Positions 1 to 9,439 are shown, counted from the first letter of the stretch. The stretch: DNA of 64,000 nucleotides from an uncultured Paracoccaceae bacterium (GCA_947498415.1 CANMKB010000005.1:1-64000), one strand, 5' to 3'. Numbers and translations are program-made. The notes: generated by a model from the sequence alone, not told the origin.

Positions 1-252
1 AAGTCTGATGCCGGAGGTGGATCATCTCAAAGTGCAGACCCACGATTTGCGGAAACGACTGATCTGCCAGCTGCTCAGGTCGATCCACGTTTGGCTGAAA
101 CTGTGGACCCCTCAGCAAACCTATCTAAGTCTGATGCCGGAGGTGGATCATCTCAAAGTGCAGACCCACGATTTGCGGAAACGACTGATCTGCCAGCTGC
201 TCATGTTGATCCACGTTTGGCAAAGACTGTGGATCCGTCTGGCAGTCTTGCC
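1..252 (+). repeat. 126-bp in-frame tandem repeat, two copies visible
   Basis: Positions 1-126 and 127-252 are near-identical copies of a 126-bp unit encoding 42 residues that begin KSDAGGGSSQSADPRF. The second copy diverges towards its end and is followed by a short decayed start of a third (KSNADEF). The repeat multiplies whole codons inside the gene and runs into the left edge, so the true copy number is unknown. Confidence 0.93.
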
Positions 253-1680
253 AAGTCTAACGCGGATGAATTTGCGGGTACTCAGGCATTAGATAATGCC
301 GAATCCGCTCGGGCGAGTCAGCTGCGGGTGAACAACAAAATCGACACGCCTGCCGCTCATGCGGAAACGGGTCCGGTGGTGAGCGCAGATGATTCCGGAG
401 GGACGTTTGGCAATTTGACAGGGTTGGATGAGGCCTCTGATGTGGGCAAGTCCCCGTTTCGTGTCGCAGACGACTTTGGTCCGCCAAGCCCCGGGCCGGC
501 TCTGCCGCCTCCACCGCGGGACTATGATTTGGCCCGCGCTGCAGACCGTGCTGAGTTGATTAGGGTGAGCCAGAAAGCTCCCCCAACAAAAGCAGAGCGG
601 TTTGCGTCTGATACAAGCCCTTATAAAGACGATCTGACGCCAACGGCAGCTGAACTGAGGCCTCTTTCAGGACATGCCCAAACACTTGATGGGCGGCGGG
701 CTGCGCTAAATTCTAGGAATGAAGCTGCAGGTCTGGACATTGTTGCAACACGGCCTGACGGAAGCAAAGAGGTCCTGCGGGTTGGTGAACAACTGGGCAA
801 AGGCTCTTACTCTTCGGTTTACCGGCGTCGCAATCCTGATGGGAGCCTTGCAGGCGACGTTATTCGGATCACCCCGGTCGAAGCGGGCAAGGAAAGTGCA
901 TTCGCTGCGGAAATGGCATCACGGCGCATTCTGCAGACTGCAGAAAAAGAGTCGACGTACTTTAGATCTGCTTCAAGGCCTGGCGAGGCTAAGAACTTCT
1001 CCATCACTGAGATCGACGGCAAAAAATACATGATCACGCGTGAAGAAAGCATCGTGGATGCCCAGCGGGCTTTCAAAAAACGTGTCAATAATAAAGCCGC
1101 GCCAGATGCGCCAGAGGCAGATGCATTGCAAAAACTGACCATGGAGCTGGCGATTAGAGATCTGAATGCCAGAGGCTTGGCATTCACAGATCATAAGTTG
1201 GAAAACATCGCGTTGGTCAAAGCTGACACGCCCACGGGATACGAAGTGGTTATGTTTGACACTGGCGGCATCGTTCCCATGCGAGGTGCGGACGATGCGA
1301 CCCGCGCTGCCAATGCACGCAGGCTTCAACAAGAGTTTGACCGTCCCTACCTTGAGAATTCCGTTGTGGCGAGCAACGAAGTTACTCCGAAACAAGCGGC
1401 ACGAGCTGCGCGAAATTCAGATGTCAGATTGGTCGAACGGTCTCATGTCGATTCATTGCTCGATGAGCGTGCATATGGCGCTGCCTATAATGCAGACTAT
1501 GTTGGGGGTGGTGCAGCACCTTTTACACGTTTGGGAAACCGAGGGCGCGACACATATTTTGAATTAACCCGAATGAGCAATGCTCAACTGCGCGATCATA
1601 TTCAAAACAATACGGCCATTCAAAACCTGCTCAAACAACAAGGCAAATCCGTCGACGATCTGGTAAAAACACTCCCCTAA
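1..1680 (+). CDS. Repeat-containing protein with a protein-kinase-like domain (5' end outside window)
   Basis: The frame is open from base 1, so the track's start at 91 (a TTG) is internal; 559 codons are visible. The N-terminal half is low-complexity with 42-residue repeats and a proline-rich stretch. From about codon 260 it resembles a protein kinase fold: glycine-rich loop LGKGSYSSVYRR (codons 265-276), a beta3-like VIRI with Arg where kinases usually have Lys, a catalytic-loop-like FTDHKLENIAL (Asp codon 397, then Lys and Asn), and FDTGG in place of DFG (Asp codon 420). Asp, Lys, Asn and the metal-binding Asp are kept, but the HRD His and the beta3 Lys are not. It could be an atypical kinase, an effector-type kinase or a pseudokinase. 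The substrate is unknown. The next gene starts 21 bp after its stop. Confidence 0.7.
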   Translation, partial: KSDAGGGSSQSADPRFAETTDLPAAQVDPRLAETVDPSANLSKSDAGGGSSQSADPRFAETTDLPAAHVDPRLAKTVDPSGSLAKSNADEFAGTQALDNAESARASQLRVNNKIDTPAAHAETGPVVSADDSGGTFGNLTGLDEASDVGKSPFRVADDFGPPSPGPALPPPPRDYDLARAADRAELIRVSQKAPPTKAERFASDTSPYKDDLTPTAAELRPLSGHAQTLDGRRAALNSRNEAAGLDIVATRPDGSKEVLRVGEQLGKGSYSSVYRRRNPDGSLAGDVIRITPVEAGKESAFAAEMASRRILQTAEKESTYFRSASRPGEAKNFSITEIDGKKYMITREESIVDAQRAFKKRVNNKAAPDAPEADALQKLTMELAIRDLNARGLAFTDHKLENIALVKADTPTGYEVVMFDTGGIVPMRGADDATRAANARRLQQEFDRPYLENSVVASNEVTPKQAARAARNSDVRLVERSHVDSLLDERAYGAAYNADYVGGGAAPFTRLGNRGRDTYFELTRMSNAQLRDHIQNNTAIQNLLKQQGKSVDDLVKTLP

Positions 1681-1701
1681 CTTTTAATTGAAAGCGCGTA
1701 C

Positions 1702-2718
1702 ATGCGATTTGTATCGTCTCTTACAGTTCCAAGATGGAATGCTATGTATTTAGCGCCAATACTCGCATTTCTTGTTGTGATGACAGGCGGAACGCCTATG
1801 CCTTCTCAGGCGCAATCGCTTGCTTGCGTTGACAGGGATCTTGTGAGTTGCGTTGGCTCATCAGATTGTATGCTGAGCAGCATTGCAAATCAGACTGCCA
1901 GCATGTGCACAACACCCGTAGACCGATGCCAAATCGGGTTTCGTCAATCCATTTTGGATGCAACGGGCCAAACCATAGACAACGAACTTCAACAAGTCAC
2001 AATCCAGCAGTGCAAGGCTCGCATCGGCTGCGCTTATGTACCCGCAGAACAGTGCTATTGCCCGCCTGATGTCGTATGCGTTTGCGGGGGAGGCGCCCCG
2101 CCAACTTGTGTTGAAATGCCAAATGTCCAGATACCTGCGCCAACCGGTGACTTTGTGATCGTTGACGTGCGCAATGTGTCGGGTGTTGCAGCACCGCTTG
2201 ATCTCAACGCTCATCAAGACATCCTTGGACAAGCGCTGTCCTTATCTGCTGGTGGCCTCGGGATGCAGGGGCTTGAATGCGATGCATGGACCATCCAACA
2301 GATTGCACCGGTTCTGGATTTCTTTGATCCATTGCTTTCCGATGTCCTAATAGACCCTGTCGATTATCCAGAAAGTGACGGGGATGCTCGGATTCTGACC
2401 AGCTGGACATATAGCTGCGAAGGAGAGCATTTCCTTAACTTACTTCACGTTGACAACCGGTTGGTTGTGATCCCCTGGGCCAATGGGAGCAAATATTTGA
2501 TCGGCGAAGTACCAATGTCCAACGCAGCAGTCACAAAGCTACAAGCCGCTTTAAAGAATGTGAATTTTTATGACGGCCCAGTCACAGGTGAACTGGATGA
2601 GCACACTTTGGTTTCTGTTTCCAACTGGTATGAATATCGCAGCTCAGCTCGTGATCTCTATCGGTTCGCCCGCACTGCAATTTCTCGAAATTTGTTTGAT
2701 GCGATGGGTGTTTTTTAG
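1702..2718 (+). CDS. Secreted Cys-rich protein with a C-terminal peptidoglycan-binding-like domain
   Basis: This is a 338-aa protein I do not recognise as a named family. The N-terminus has a hydrophobic segment ending in a plausible signal-peptidase site near residues 36-39 (PSQAQS). Residues about 40-140 hold many cysteines, including the CYCPPDVVCVCGGG stretch, suggesting a disulfide-bonded exported domain. Residues about 275-315 (VTKLQAAL ... YDGPVTGELDEHT) match the pattern of a PG_binding_1 repeat, although the usual T-x-x-A-V-x-x-F-Q end is altered. It sits 21 bp after the kinase-like gene on the same strand, so co-transcription is likely. The role, perhaps cell-envelope binding, is inference. 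Confidence 0.6.
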   Translation: MRFVSSLTVPRWNAMYLAPILAFLVVMTGGTPMPSQAQSLACVDRDLVSCVGSSDCMLSSIANQTASMCTTPVDRCQIGFRQSILDATGQTIDNELQQVTIQQCKARIGCAYVPAEQCYCPPDVVCVCGGGAPPTCVEMPNVQIPAPTGDFVIVDVRNVSGVAAPLDLNAHQDILGQALSLSAGGLGMQGLECDAWTIQQIAPVLDFFDPLLSDVLIDPVDYPESDGDARILTSWTYSCEGEHFLNLLHVDNRLVVIPWANGSKYLIGEVPMSNAAVTKLQAALKNVNFYDGPVTGELDEHTLVSVSNWYEYRSSARDLYRFARTAISRNLFDAMGVF

Positions 2719-2744
2719 ATTACAGAGGGGGCGCAAATGTTGAA

Positions 2745-2774
2745 ATACAGCGGCGATAGCGCACGCCGCTGTAT
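2745..2774 (-). terminator. 11-bp perfect hairpin between convergent genes
   Basis: ATACAGCGGCG and CGCCGCTGTAT pair perfectly around an 8-nt loop. It lies between the secreted-protein gene and the convergent uspA. Read on the minus strand the stem is followed by TTTCAACATTT, so it most likely terminates uspA transcription. The plus-strand side has no U-run. Confidence 0.5.
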
Positions 2775-2812
2775 CCCGATGTGCCTGAACGTTGCTATAA
2801 AATCATACGGGC

Positions 2813-3652
2813 TTAGTGCGCCATGAACACTGGCACTTTAGCCTGTTCCAGCATGTGGCGGGTTGCGCCGCCCAGAACACTTTCGCGGAAGCGCGAGTGG
2901 CCATACGCACCCATGACGATCAAATCAGAAACCTTATCCTGAGCGTGCCGTAGCAGCACATCGGACACACGTGGCATGGATTTGGTGATCACGTCTACCT
3001 CGACCCTGACACCGTGGCGGGCCAAAAATTGCGAAAGTGCACCGCCGGGATCAGAGCGGTTCGGTCCATGGGCAGGAGGATCAACCACGACAACCCGAAC
3101 CAACTCTGCCTCGCGCAACAAGCCCAATGCTGCCTTTGCGGCCACAAGGGCCTCGCTGCTTTCGTTCCACGCAACGGTGATGGTGTTTGGCGGATAGGGC
3201 AGGGAGGCATTATCGGGCATCACCAGCACCGGAACACTGGCCTCAAACAGGGCAGATTCCACAATCATCGGCATCTCTTTTTCTTTGTTCTCCCCGTATG
3301 GGGTTGGCACGACAACCAAGTCAGAAAACCGCGCACGGGCTGCGATATGGCGGCTGAGCTCTGTGATTTGCGTTACGCCAGTTTCTACAGACCATCGTAT
3401 GTCTGTGTTGCCCAGATGGGCGCGTGCCAAGGTTTCAAGGCGGCGTGCCTCTTCGCGAACTTGATTAAGGGATTGCTCTACAATCAAAGCCGTTGCGCCT
3501 GCGTAGTAGTATCCGGTCTGGCTGCGATCCACGCCAATGCAGAGGCAATCAAGGTGGGCGTCACATCCACCCGCCAATTCGGCCGCTTTTTTCACCGTCG
3601 TATTCGCGAGGCGGTCATCAGAAAGAACTGTGAGCAGTGAGCTAAATGACAT
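2813..3652 (-). CDS. Universal stress protein with two tandem Usp domains
   Basis: This 279-aa protein carries two Usp folds (residues about 1-140 and 150-279). The second ends with the nucleotide-binding pattern [15 protein letters not shown], the G-x2-G-x9-G type of ATP-binding UspA proteins. It is transcribed divergently from ccoNOQP and shares a 183-bp intergenic region holding a perfect FnrL box, so low-oxygen induction is likely. Its cellular target is not visible from sequence. Fused two-domain Usp proteins next to fnr or cco genes are common in photosynthetic and marine Rhodobacterales. Confidence 0.88.
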   Translation of the reverse strand: MSFSSLLTVLSDDRLANTTVKKAAELAGGCDAHLDCLCIGVDRSQTGYYYAGATALIVEQSLNQVREEARRLETLARAHLGNTDIRWSVETGVTQITELSRHIAARARFSDLVVVPTPYGENKEKEMPMIVESALFEASVPVLVMPDNASLPYPPNTITVAWNESSEALVAAKAALGLLREAELVRVVVVDPPAHGPNRSDPGGALSQFLARHGVRVEVDVITKSMPRVSDVLLRHAQDKVSDLIVMGAYGHSRFRESVLGGATRHMLEQAKVPVFMAH

Positions 3653-3727
3653 GACTGTCTCCTTTGTTGCTCGGTTCGCGCGGATTCATTCTTTTCATCA
3701 GCCTGCCCGCAAAACGGATGCTGCTCT

Positions 3728-3741
3728 TTGATGCAGATCAA
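3728..3741. promoter_or_regulatory. FnrL/FNR box, perfect palindrome
   Basis: TTGAT-GCAG-ATCAA matches the FNR/FnrL consensus TTGAT-N4-ATCAA at all ten defined positions. It lies between divergent uspA and ccoN, about 95 bp before the ccoN ATG. The track's TTG start for ccoN at 3728 is the first base of this box, which is a further reason to reject that start. Confidence 0.9.
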
Positions 3742-3835
3742 AGCGGATGGGCGGGGAAACCTTCAGAACGCCAACAGTCTAAATCCGCCCGAACTGCGTC
3801 GAGTCGCATCAAAGGGCACGGCGAAGGGACGTAAA

Positions 3836-5440
3836 ATGTTAAATTATATCAAGCTGATCGCGCTCGGTTTGATCACGCTTTGTGCGATGATCGCGGCGAA
3901 TTATGCGCGTGATTTGGCTTACTTGGTACATGCGTTGATCATTACGCTTGTATCCGGAGGCCTCTTTTTATGGGTGTTGCGTGGCACCGGGGATGAAAAA
4001 CCTGAACTCCCGCAAAACGAATATATGGACGGTGTGATCCGCTATGGGGTTGTGGCCACCGCCTTTTGGGGCGTGGTGGGCTTTCTCGTCGGTGTGTTTA
4101 TCGCGTTTCAGTTGGCCTTTCCGGTATTGAACTTTGAATGGGCCGAAGGTTTGGCGAACTTTGGTCGCTTGCGTCCGATCCACACCAGCGCTGTGATCTT
4201 TGCCTTTGGCGGCAACGCTTTGTTGGCGACGTCTTTTTACGTGGTGCAACGCACAAGCGCGGCGCGTTTGTGGGGCGGAAACCTCGCTTGGTTTGTGTTC
4301 TGGGGCTATCAATTGTTCATCGTTCTGGCGGCCACCGGTTACCTGTTGGGCGGAACACAATCCAAAGAATACGCAGAACCTGAGTGGTACGTTGATATCT
4401 GGCTGACCATTGTGTGGGTTGCCTATTTGGCGGTGTTCTTAGGGACCATCATCAAACGTAAAGAAAAGCACATCTATGTGGCGAACTGGTTCTATCTTGG
4501 CTTCATCGTGACTGTTGCGATGCTGCATTTGGTGAACAACCTCACGATCCCCGTTAGCATCTTTGGGTCTAAATCCGTAATCGTTTGGGCAGGCGTTCAA
4601 GACGCGATGGTGCAGTGGTGGTACGGCCACAACGCTGTGGGCTTCTTTCTGACCGCAGGTTTCTTGGGCATGATGTACTACTTCATTCCGAAACAAGCTG
4701 AACGGCCGGTGTTTTCCTACAAACTGTCGATCATCCACTTTTGGGCGCTGATCTTTTTGTACATCTGGGCTGGCCCGCACCACTTGCATTACACAGCCTT
4801 GCCGGATTGGGCCTCGACCCTGGGGATGGTGTTTTCCATCGTGCTTTGGATGCCAAGCTGGGGTGGCATGATCAACGGTCTGATGACGCTCTCTGGCGCC
4901 TGGGACAAGCTGCGCACTGATCCGGTGATCCGCATGATGGTGATCTCGGTTGCGTTCTACGGCATGTCGACCTTTGAAGGCCCGATGATGTCGATCCGTG
5001 CGGTTAACGCGCTTAGCCATTACACCGACTGGACCATTGGTCACGTGCATTCCGGTGCATTGGGTTGGAATGGCATGATCACCTTTGGAGCGCTGTACTA
5101 TCTGGTGCCTGTGCTTTGGAAACGTGAGCGTCTGTATAGCCTTAGCCTTGTCAGCTGGCACTTCTGGCTCGCGACGATCGGTATCGTTCTTTATGCGGCG
5201 TCCATGTGGGTCACCGGCATCATGGAAGGTCTGATGTGGCGCGAAGTTGATGCAAACGGGTTCCTTGTGAACAGTTTTGCCGACACCGTGGCCGCGAAGT
5301 TCCCGATGTATGTGGTGCGTGGATTGGGCGGAGTTATGTACCTCGCAGGTGCGCTCATCATGTGTGCCAACCTTTGGTTAACCGTGCGCAAAGCGCCTGC
5401 ACGCGACGCATCGCTGAGCGTTGCGGTTCCAGCGGAATAA
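3836..5440 (+). CDS. ccoN: cbb3-type cytochrome c oxidase subunit I
   Basis: This is the catalytic heme-copper subunit that reduces O2 at the low-spin heme b and heme b3-CuB site in the inner membrane. The start was set to ATG 3836 ([11 protein letters not shown], 534 aa) because it follows GAAGGGACG and the longer track ORF begins inside the FnrL box. About twelve hydrophobic helices are present, with expected His ligands in [29 protein letters not shown] and [10 protein letters not shown]. It is the first gene of ccoNOQP, with ccoO 14 bp downstream after GGAGGG. Regulation is most likely by FnrL from the box upstream, for use under microoxic conditions. Confidence 0.97.
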   Translation: MLNYIKLIALGLITLCAMIAANYARDLAYLVHALIITLVSGGLFLWVLRGTGDEKPELPQNEYMDGVIRYGVVATAFWGVVGFLVGVFIAFQLAFPVLNFEWAEGLANFGRLRPIHTSAVIFAFGGNALLATSFYVVQRTSAARLWGGNLAWFVFWGYQLFIVLAATGYLLGGTQSKEYAEPEWYVDIWLTIVWVAYLAVFLGTIIKRKEKHIYVANWFYLGFIVTVAMLHLVNNLTIPVSIFGSKSVIVWAGVQDAMVQWWYGHNAVGFFLTAGFLGMMYYFIPKQAERPVFSYKLSIIHFWALIFLYIWAGPHHLHYTALPDWASTLGMVFSIVLWMPSWGGMINGLMTLSGAWDKLRTDPVIRMMVISVAFYGMSTFEGPMMSIRAVNALSHYTDWTIGHVHSGALGWNGMITFGALYYLVPVLWKRERLYSLSLVSWHFWLATIGIVLYAASMWVTGIMEGLMWREVDANGFLVNSFADTVAAKFPMYVVRGLGGVMYLAGALIMCANLWLTVRKAPARDASLSVAVPAE

Positions 5441-5454
5441 GGAGGGTCTGAAAG

Positions 5455-6186
5455 ATGGCAATTCTCGATAAACATAAAATCTTAGAAACCAACGCGACCC
5501 TCTTGCTGGTGTGTAGCCTCTTGGTGGTGTCGATCGGGGGGATCGTACAGATTGCCCCATTGTTCTGGCTAGAGAACACGATTGAGGATGTAGAGGGCAT
5601 GCGCCCCTACACCCCGCTCGAACTGGCTGGGAAAGAGGTTTACATCCGCGAAGGCTGTTATGTCTGTCACTCGCAGATGATCCGCCCGATGCGGGATGAG
5701 GTCGAACGCTATGGCCACTATTCCCTGGCGGCTGAAAGCAAATATGATCACCCGTTTCAGTGGGGCTCTAAGCGTACAGGGCCTGATCTGGCACGTGTCG
5801 GTGGCCGATATTCTGATGATTGGCATGTGGACCACCTGATTGATCCGCAATCTGTTGTGCCTGAATCTGTGATGCCCAAGTATGGCTTTCTGGCAAATCG
5901 TCGGATTGATGGGGAATACATCGGTGATCTGATGAAGGTCAACGCCATGGTGGGTGTGCCTTACACCAAAGAGATGATCGACAACGCGCAGATTGATTTT
6001 CGTGTGCAAGCCGACCCTGACGAAGACTATGACGGACTGCTGGAACGCTATGGCGAAGACAGCGTGAGCGTTCGGAACTTTGATGGGGCACAGGGTGTGA
6101 CCGAAATGGATGCGCTGGTGGCTTATCTGCAAATGCTGGGCACGTTGGTTGATTTCTCGACCTTCACTCCAGATGCGTCTCGCTAA
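5455..6186 (+). CDS. ccoO: cbb3-type cytochrome c oxidase subunit II (monoheme c)
   Basis: The 243-aa subunit has one N-terminal membrane anchor (residues about 14-36) and a periplasmic cytochrome c domain. The heme-attachment motif is CYVCH at residues 68-72. A Met-containing [13 protein letters not shown] supplies a likely axial ligand. It passes electrons from CcoP to CcoN. The ATG follows AAGGAGGG by a normal spacing, and ccoQ starts 12 bp after its stop. The length is normal for the family. Confidence 0.97.
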   Translation: MAILDKHKILETNATLLLVCSLLVVSIGGIVQIAPLFWLENTIEDVEGMRPYTPLELAGKEVYIREGCYVCHSQMIRPMRDEVERYGHYSLAAESKYDHPFQWGSKRTGPDLARVGGRYSDDWHVDHLIDPQSVVPESVMPKYGFLANRRIDGEYIGDLMKVNAMVGVPYTKEMIDNAQIDFRVQADPDEDYDGLLERYGEDSVSVRNFDGAQGVTEMDALVAYLQMLGTLVDFSTFTPDASR

Positions 6187-6198
6187 GGAGGGCTGAAC

Positions 6199-6393
6199 AT
6201 GGAGACCTATTCTTTACTCAGAGAGTTTGCAGACAGCTGGATGCTTTTGTTCCTGTTCTGTGTGTTTGCGGCGGTGGTCGTTTGGGTGTTCCGCCCGGGT
6301 GCCTCTAAGACATACAGCGATACGGCTGACATCCCCTTTCGGCATGATGATGCGCCTGCGCACGACGTTGCAGCACAGGAGGTGCTGAAATGA
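6199..6393 (+). CDS. ccoQ: cbb3-type cytochrome c oxidase subunit CcoQ/FixQ
   Basis: This 64-aa protein has one transmembrane helix (residues about 14-31), then a short polar cytoplasmic tail containing FRPGASKTY, as expected for CcoQ/FixQ. Family members stabilise the assembled oxidase. The start follows AAGGAGGG and the stop overlaps the ccoP start by 4 bp (ATGA), giving translational coupling. Confidence 0.92.
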   Translation: METYSLLREFADSWMLLFLFCVFAAVVVWVFRPGASKTYSDTADIPFRHDDAPAHDVAAQEVLK

Positions 6394-7256
6394 CCAAAAT
6401 GACAAAAGACAAACAGGACATTCCAACCACCGGCCATGAATGGGACGGGATTCAGGAGTATGACAACCCTATGCCGCGTTGGTGGCTGTGGACATTCTAT
6501 GCCTGTATTCTTTGGGGCATTGGCTATGTCATTGCATATCCGGCTTGGCCGGGGATCACTTCGGCCACAGCTGGCATTCTGGGCTATTCAACTCGGGCCG
6601 AAGTGGCAGAGGCTATTGCCGAAGTGGATCGCCGCAACGAGGCGATCAATGCCAAGCTTGCGACAACCGATCTAACGGCGATTTCTGAGGATGCTGAATT
6701 GAACGGCTATGCCGTTTCTGCCGGGGCGGCTGTCTTTAAAACTTGGTGTGCCCAATGTCATGGGTCAGGTGCTGCGGGGGCCAAAGGCTATCCGAATCTT
6801 TTGGACAATGACTGGTTGTGGGGGGGCGATATCGAAGCCATCCATGAAACAATCACTTTTGGTATTCGCAACGAAGACAACGATTTAGCGCGGTATTCTG
6901 AAATGCCAGCTTTTGGGCGTGATGAGCTGCTTGAGGACGATCAAATTGATCAGGTCGTGAATTTCGTTATGTCGCTTAGCGGTGACCCGATCAGCGCAAC
7001 GCTCGTCACCGAAGGGGCCGTGGTGTTTGAGGAGAACTGTGCGGCATGTCATGGCGACAATGGGGCCGGAGATCAAAGCCAAGGTGCGCCAAACCTGGCG
7101 GATGCGATTTGGTTGTTTGGTGGGTCTTATGATGAAATCCGCGAAACGGTTTATAACGCCCAGTTCGGTGTCATGCCAAATTGGGACACTCGCCTGACAG
7201 AGGCCCAAATTCGTGCGGTTTCCACCTATGTTCACCAATTGGGTGGCGGTGAATAG
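6390..7256 (+). CDS. ccoP: cbb3-type cytochrome c oxidase subunit III (diheme c)
   Basis: The 288-aa protein has an N-terminal FixP domain with a transmembrane anchor (residues about 30-52, WWLWTFYACILWGIGYV). Two cytochrome c domains follow, with heme sites CAQCH and CAACH. It accepts electrons from cytochrome c and hands them to CcoO. The start overlaps ccoQ by 4 bp. A strong hairpin 20 bp after the stop closes the ccoNOQP operon. Confidence 0.96.
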   Translation: MTKMTKDKQDIPTTGHEWDGIQEYDNPMPRWWLWTFYACILWGIGYVIAYPAWPGITSATAGILGYSTRAEVAEAIAEVDRRNEAINAKLATTDLTAISEDAELNGYAVSAGAAVFKTWCAQCHGSGAAGAKGYPNLLDNDWLWGGDIEAIHETITFGIRNEDNDLARYSEMPAFGRDELLEDDQIDQVVNFVMSLSGDPISATLVTEGAVVFEENCAACHGDNGAGDQSQGAPNLADAIWLFGGSYDEIRETVYNAQFGVMPNWDTRLTEAQIRAVSTYVHQLGGGE

Positions 7257-7275
7257 ACAAATGTCACACATGTTT

Positions 7276-7303
7276 AAACCCGGCACAGGCTGTGCCGGGT
7301 TTT
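7276..7303. terminator. Bidirectional Rho-independent terminator
   Basis: AAACCCGGCACA and TGTGCCGGGTTT form a 12-bp stem with a 3-nt loop followed by TTTT. It lies between ccoP and the convergent outer-membrane protein gene and can serve both, since the A-run on the other flank becomes a U-run on the minus strand. Confidence 0.88.
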
Positions 7304-7307
7304 CAGT

Positions 7308-8603
7308 TTAGAAGTTTGACTCAAATCCAAAACGCGCCTGCACACCATTGCTGGTAAATCGTGCGACATTTGATTGAGTTTGCGATGCGGTGATGTTGAG
7401 GCTTGGTGAAAAGCCATAGTAGGACATGTTTTCAAAGACAGCAGTTGCCCCGACAGATACCGAGCGGTCTCGGCGCCCATTCAATGACAGGGAATACGTG
7501 TCGTAGTCTTTATAGCCCAGCCCAACAGAGAACGTCAGTTTTGTGTCCCATATTCTTTGGGCACGTTCGTAATCGATGATGAATCGGCTGTCGGTGTAAG
7601 TGAATGCGTCGACTGCCGCATCATTATACCGCGATTGAAGCGTGACGCGCACGATATCTTGGTTCTGCAATCGTTGGGCATAGGTGCCTTGGAGGTTGTA
7701 GATTTGTGTGTTTGTCTGTGCATTTGATAGGGCAATCTGATCTTCGACAAATCCGCCGACTGTCAGCGCTGCGTTTTGCCCCAACACAAAGTCCTGCGAC
7801 ACTGCGAGCCGTGTGTACCGGCGCAGCGGATCGCCTCCGTACCATGTTTTGCCCAAATGAAAGGAGCCGGTGGTCGGGCCCAGATTTTCAAATAGGCGAC
7901 GCTTTTGACTGACAAAGACTTCGCCTTGAACCAAGGCGTAATCACTGCCAGAAACGTTTGGGGCGGCCTGTTTGGCAGTGTCACTGAGCGAATAGGTGCG
8001 GCCATATAGTGTACCTCCGATCACCGTGACCTGCTGCGCACTTTCTGAAAGCTTGTAGATCAGGTCCGCTTGGCCGGAGTATTCTATGCCTGACAATGCA
8101 AGGGCGCTGGGCGCGAATTCGAATTCAAATCCGCCCAATTCAAAGTATTTTTCCGCCGCGCCGCCGTTGATGTTGTCGGATGGGGCGATGGCGAACGACA
8201 GGTTCACATTATAAGGCGATTTGTTTCGCACGACGTTGAACTCTTGGTTTACCTGCAGAGCGTCTTGGGGTGTCGTCACATGGTTAGCCGCACGGCGCAG
8301 CCAGTATTGTGCAAGAAGGGGACGCTGATCGTTTAGGTGGGCGGCGCTGGCCAATCGTGCGGCACGCAATTTGTCATTAGGGTTTTGGGCCACGCGATAG
8401 GCCTGAATCGCGCCTTGTGTGGCTTGACGAAATTGCGCGTCAGAAAACGATTGCTCGGCTTTTGTGATGATTTGTGGGTACGGCTGATCTGAGCCAAATG
8501 CCACAGAGCCAACGCTGCTGAGCACAAGGACGATGATGATCAGCAATGGCCCCCAGCGCTGTACAGTTTTCATGACAATTGTTTTCAATGCGACCCAGTT
8601 CAT
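7308..8603 (-). CDS. Slam/DUF560-like outer-membrane protein (TPR-like region plus beta-barrel)
   Basis: This 431-aa protein has an N-terminal export signal (residues about 18-38), an Ala-rich helical region (about 45-125) that looks TPR-like, and a long amphipathic beta-strand region (about 130-431) ending in Phe, the usual outer-membrane barrel terminus. The strand opening the barrel (VNLSFAIAPSDNIN) resembles the start of the DUF560 barrel in surface lipoprotein assembly modifiers. The start could instead be Met11 (8573). It converges on ccoP and diverges from a lipoprotein gene 245 bp away. Assignment to Slam is tentative; a generic TPR plus barrel protein is the alternative. Confidence 0.55.
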   Translation of the reverse strand: MNWVALKTIVMKTVQRWGPLLIIIVLVLSSVGSVAFGSDQPYPQIITKAEQSFSDAQFRQATQGAIQAYRVAQNPNDKLRAARLASAAHLNDQRPLLAQYWLRRAANHVTTPQDALQVNQEFNVVRNKSPYNVNLSFAIAPSDNINGGAAEKYFELGGFEFEFAPSALALSGIEYSGQADLIYKLSESAQQVTVIGGTLYGRTYSLSDTAKQAAPNVSGSDYALVQGEVFVSQKRRLFENLGPTTGSFHLGKTWYGGDPLRRYTRLAVSQDFVLGQNAALTVGGFVEDQIALSNAQTNTQIYNLQGTYAQRLQNQDIVRVTLQSRYNDAAVDAFTYTDSRFIIDYERAQRIWDTKLTFSVGLGYKDYDTYSLSLNGRRDRSVSVGATAVFENMSYYGFSPSLNITASQTQSNVARFTSNGVQARFGFESNF

Positions 8604-8848
8604 TCTGGGCGAATTTCATTTAGATCACCTTACGCAGCAATCGCCGTGACACGGGTGTGCCTTAATAAGCGGGCGGTTGCCCAGCTTTGGCTGACAATTG
8701 CCGACGACAGATCGCGTGGCGAGCTCTTGCCGAGCTTTACAGGCGTTTTCAGCATTATGTTGCCTCATTCAAAGCGTAGCCTGTGCGGAGCTATACAGCA
8801 CATTTCTTTGCAGATTAGACCTCGGTGGAAGGCAAGGAGCAGACAGAT

Positions 8849-9412
8849 ATGAAATGGCTTATCCCGATCATGATGGTTTCGGCGCTTGGCGCGTGCGGTG
8901 GAGGTACAACCGGTGGAAGCAGTGCGGTGCTCCCTGCAGGTACGACGGCGCCACCACCTGCGGCAACACCTCCGAGTTCGTCACCGCCTAGTACTTCGCC
9001 GGGCGGTTCCTCCCCACCCAGTGGTGGCGGAGCGAATACAGCGTCTTTTGGTAGTCTGCTGAATGATGTGCGCCTGTCAAATAGCGCCGGCCCTGTTGCG
9101 TTTGATGCGCGTTTGGCCAATGCGGCCCAAGGTCATGCCAATGACATGCAGGCAAACAACTATTTTAGCCACACAGGGCGGAATGGATCGTCAGCAGGCG
9201 ATCGTATTTCAGACGCGGGATACCGTTGGCGCACCTATGGTGAGAACATTGCGCGAGGTCAGCGCACCGAAGAGGAAGTGCTGGACGCCTGGACTAATTC
9301 ACCAGGGCACCATGCCAATAACATCAATCCGAATTTCGAAGATTTCGGTCTTGCTAAGGCCGGAAGCGGCAACGGTACCTACTGGGTATTATTGTTGGCC
9401 GCAGAACAGTAG
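8849..9412 (+). CDS. CAP-domain (SCP/PR-1/YkwD-like) lipoprotein
   Basis: The start was moved from GTG 8825 to ATG 8849, which has AAGGAG nine bases upstream and gives a clean lipoprotein signal with lipobox LGAC (Cys at residue 17). After a Gly/Ser/Pro/Thr linker (to about residue 65) comes a CAP domain with the family hallmarks HANDM, YFSHTGR, YGENIA and WTNSPGHHANNI. Bacterial CAP proteins are exported; their biochemical role is mostly unsettled, with peptidoglycan or lipid binding suggested. The length is 187 aa. A strong terminator follows. Its divergent neighbour is a Slam-like barrel, so surface display is a possible inference. Confidence 0.86.
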   Translation: MKWLIPIMMVSALGACGGGTTGGSSAVLPAGTTAPPPAATPPSSSPPSTSPGGSSPPSGGGANTASFGSLLNDVRLSNSAGPVAFDARLANAAQGHANDMQANNYFSHTGRNGSSAGDRISDAGYRWRTYGENIARGQRTEEEVLDAWTNSPGHHANNINPNFEDFGLAKAGSGNGTYWVLLLAAEQ

Positions 9413-9439
9413 GGCACTCAACCGCCTTTATGTCCAACT

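Noticed and set aside
1-252. CRISPR array from the repeated sequence at the left edge
   Set aside because: The copies are directly adjacent 126-bp units without spacers and stay in frame in a protein-coding gene.
3728-3835. Track N-terminal extension of ccoN
   Set aside because: The TTG start is the first base of the perfect FnrL box, and the extension is absent from the family pattern; ATG 3836 has a good ribosome binding site.
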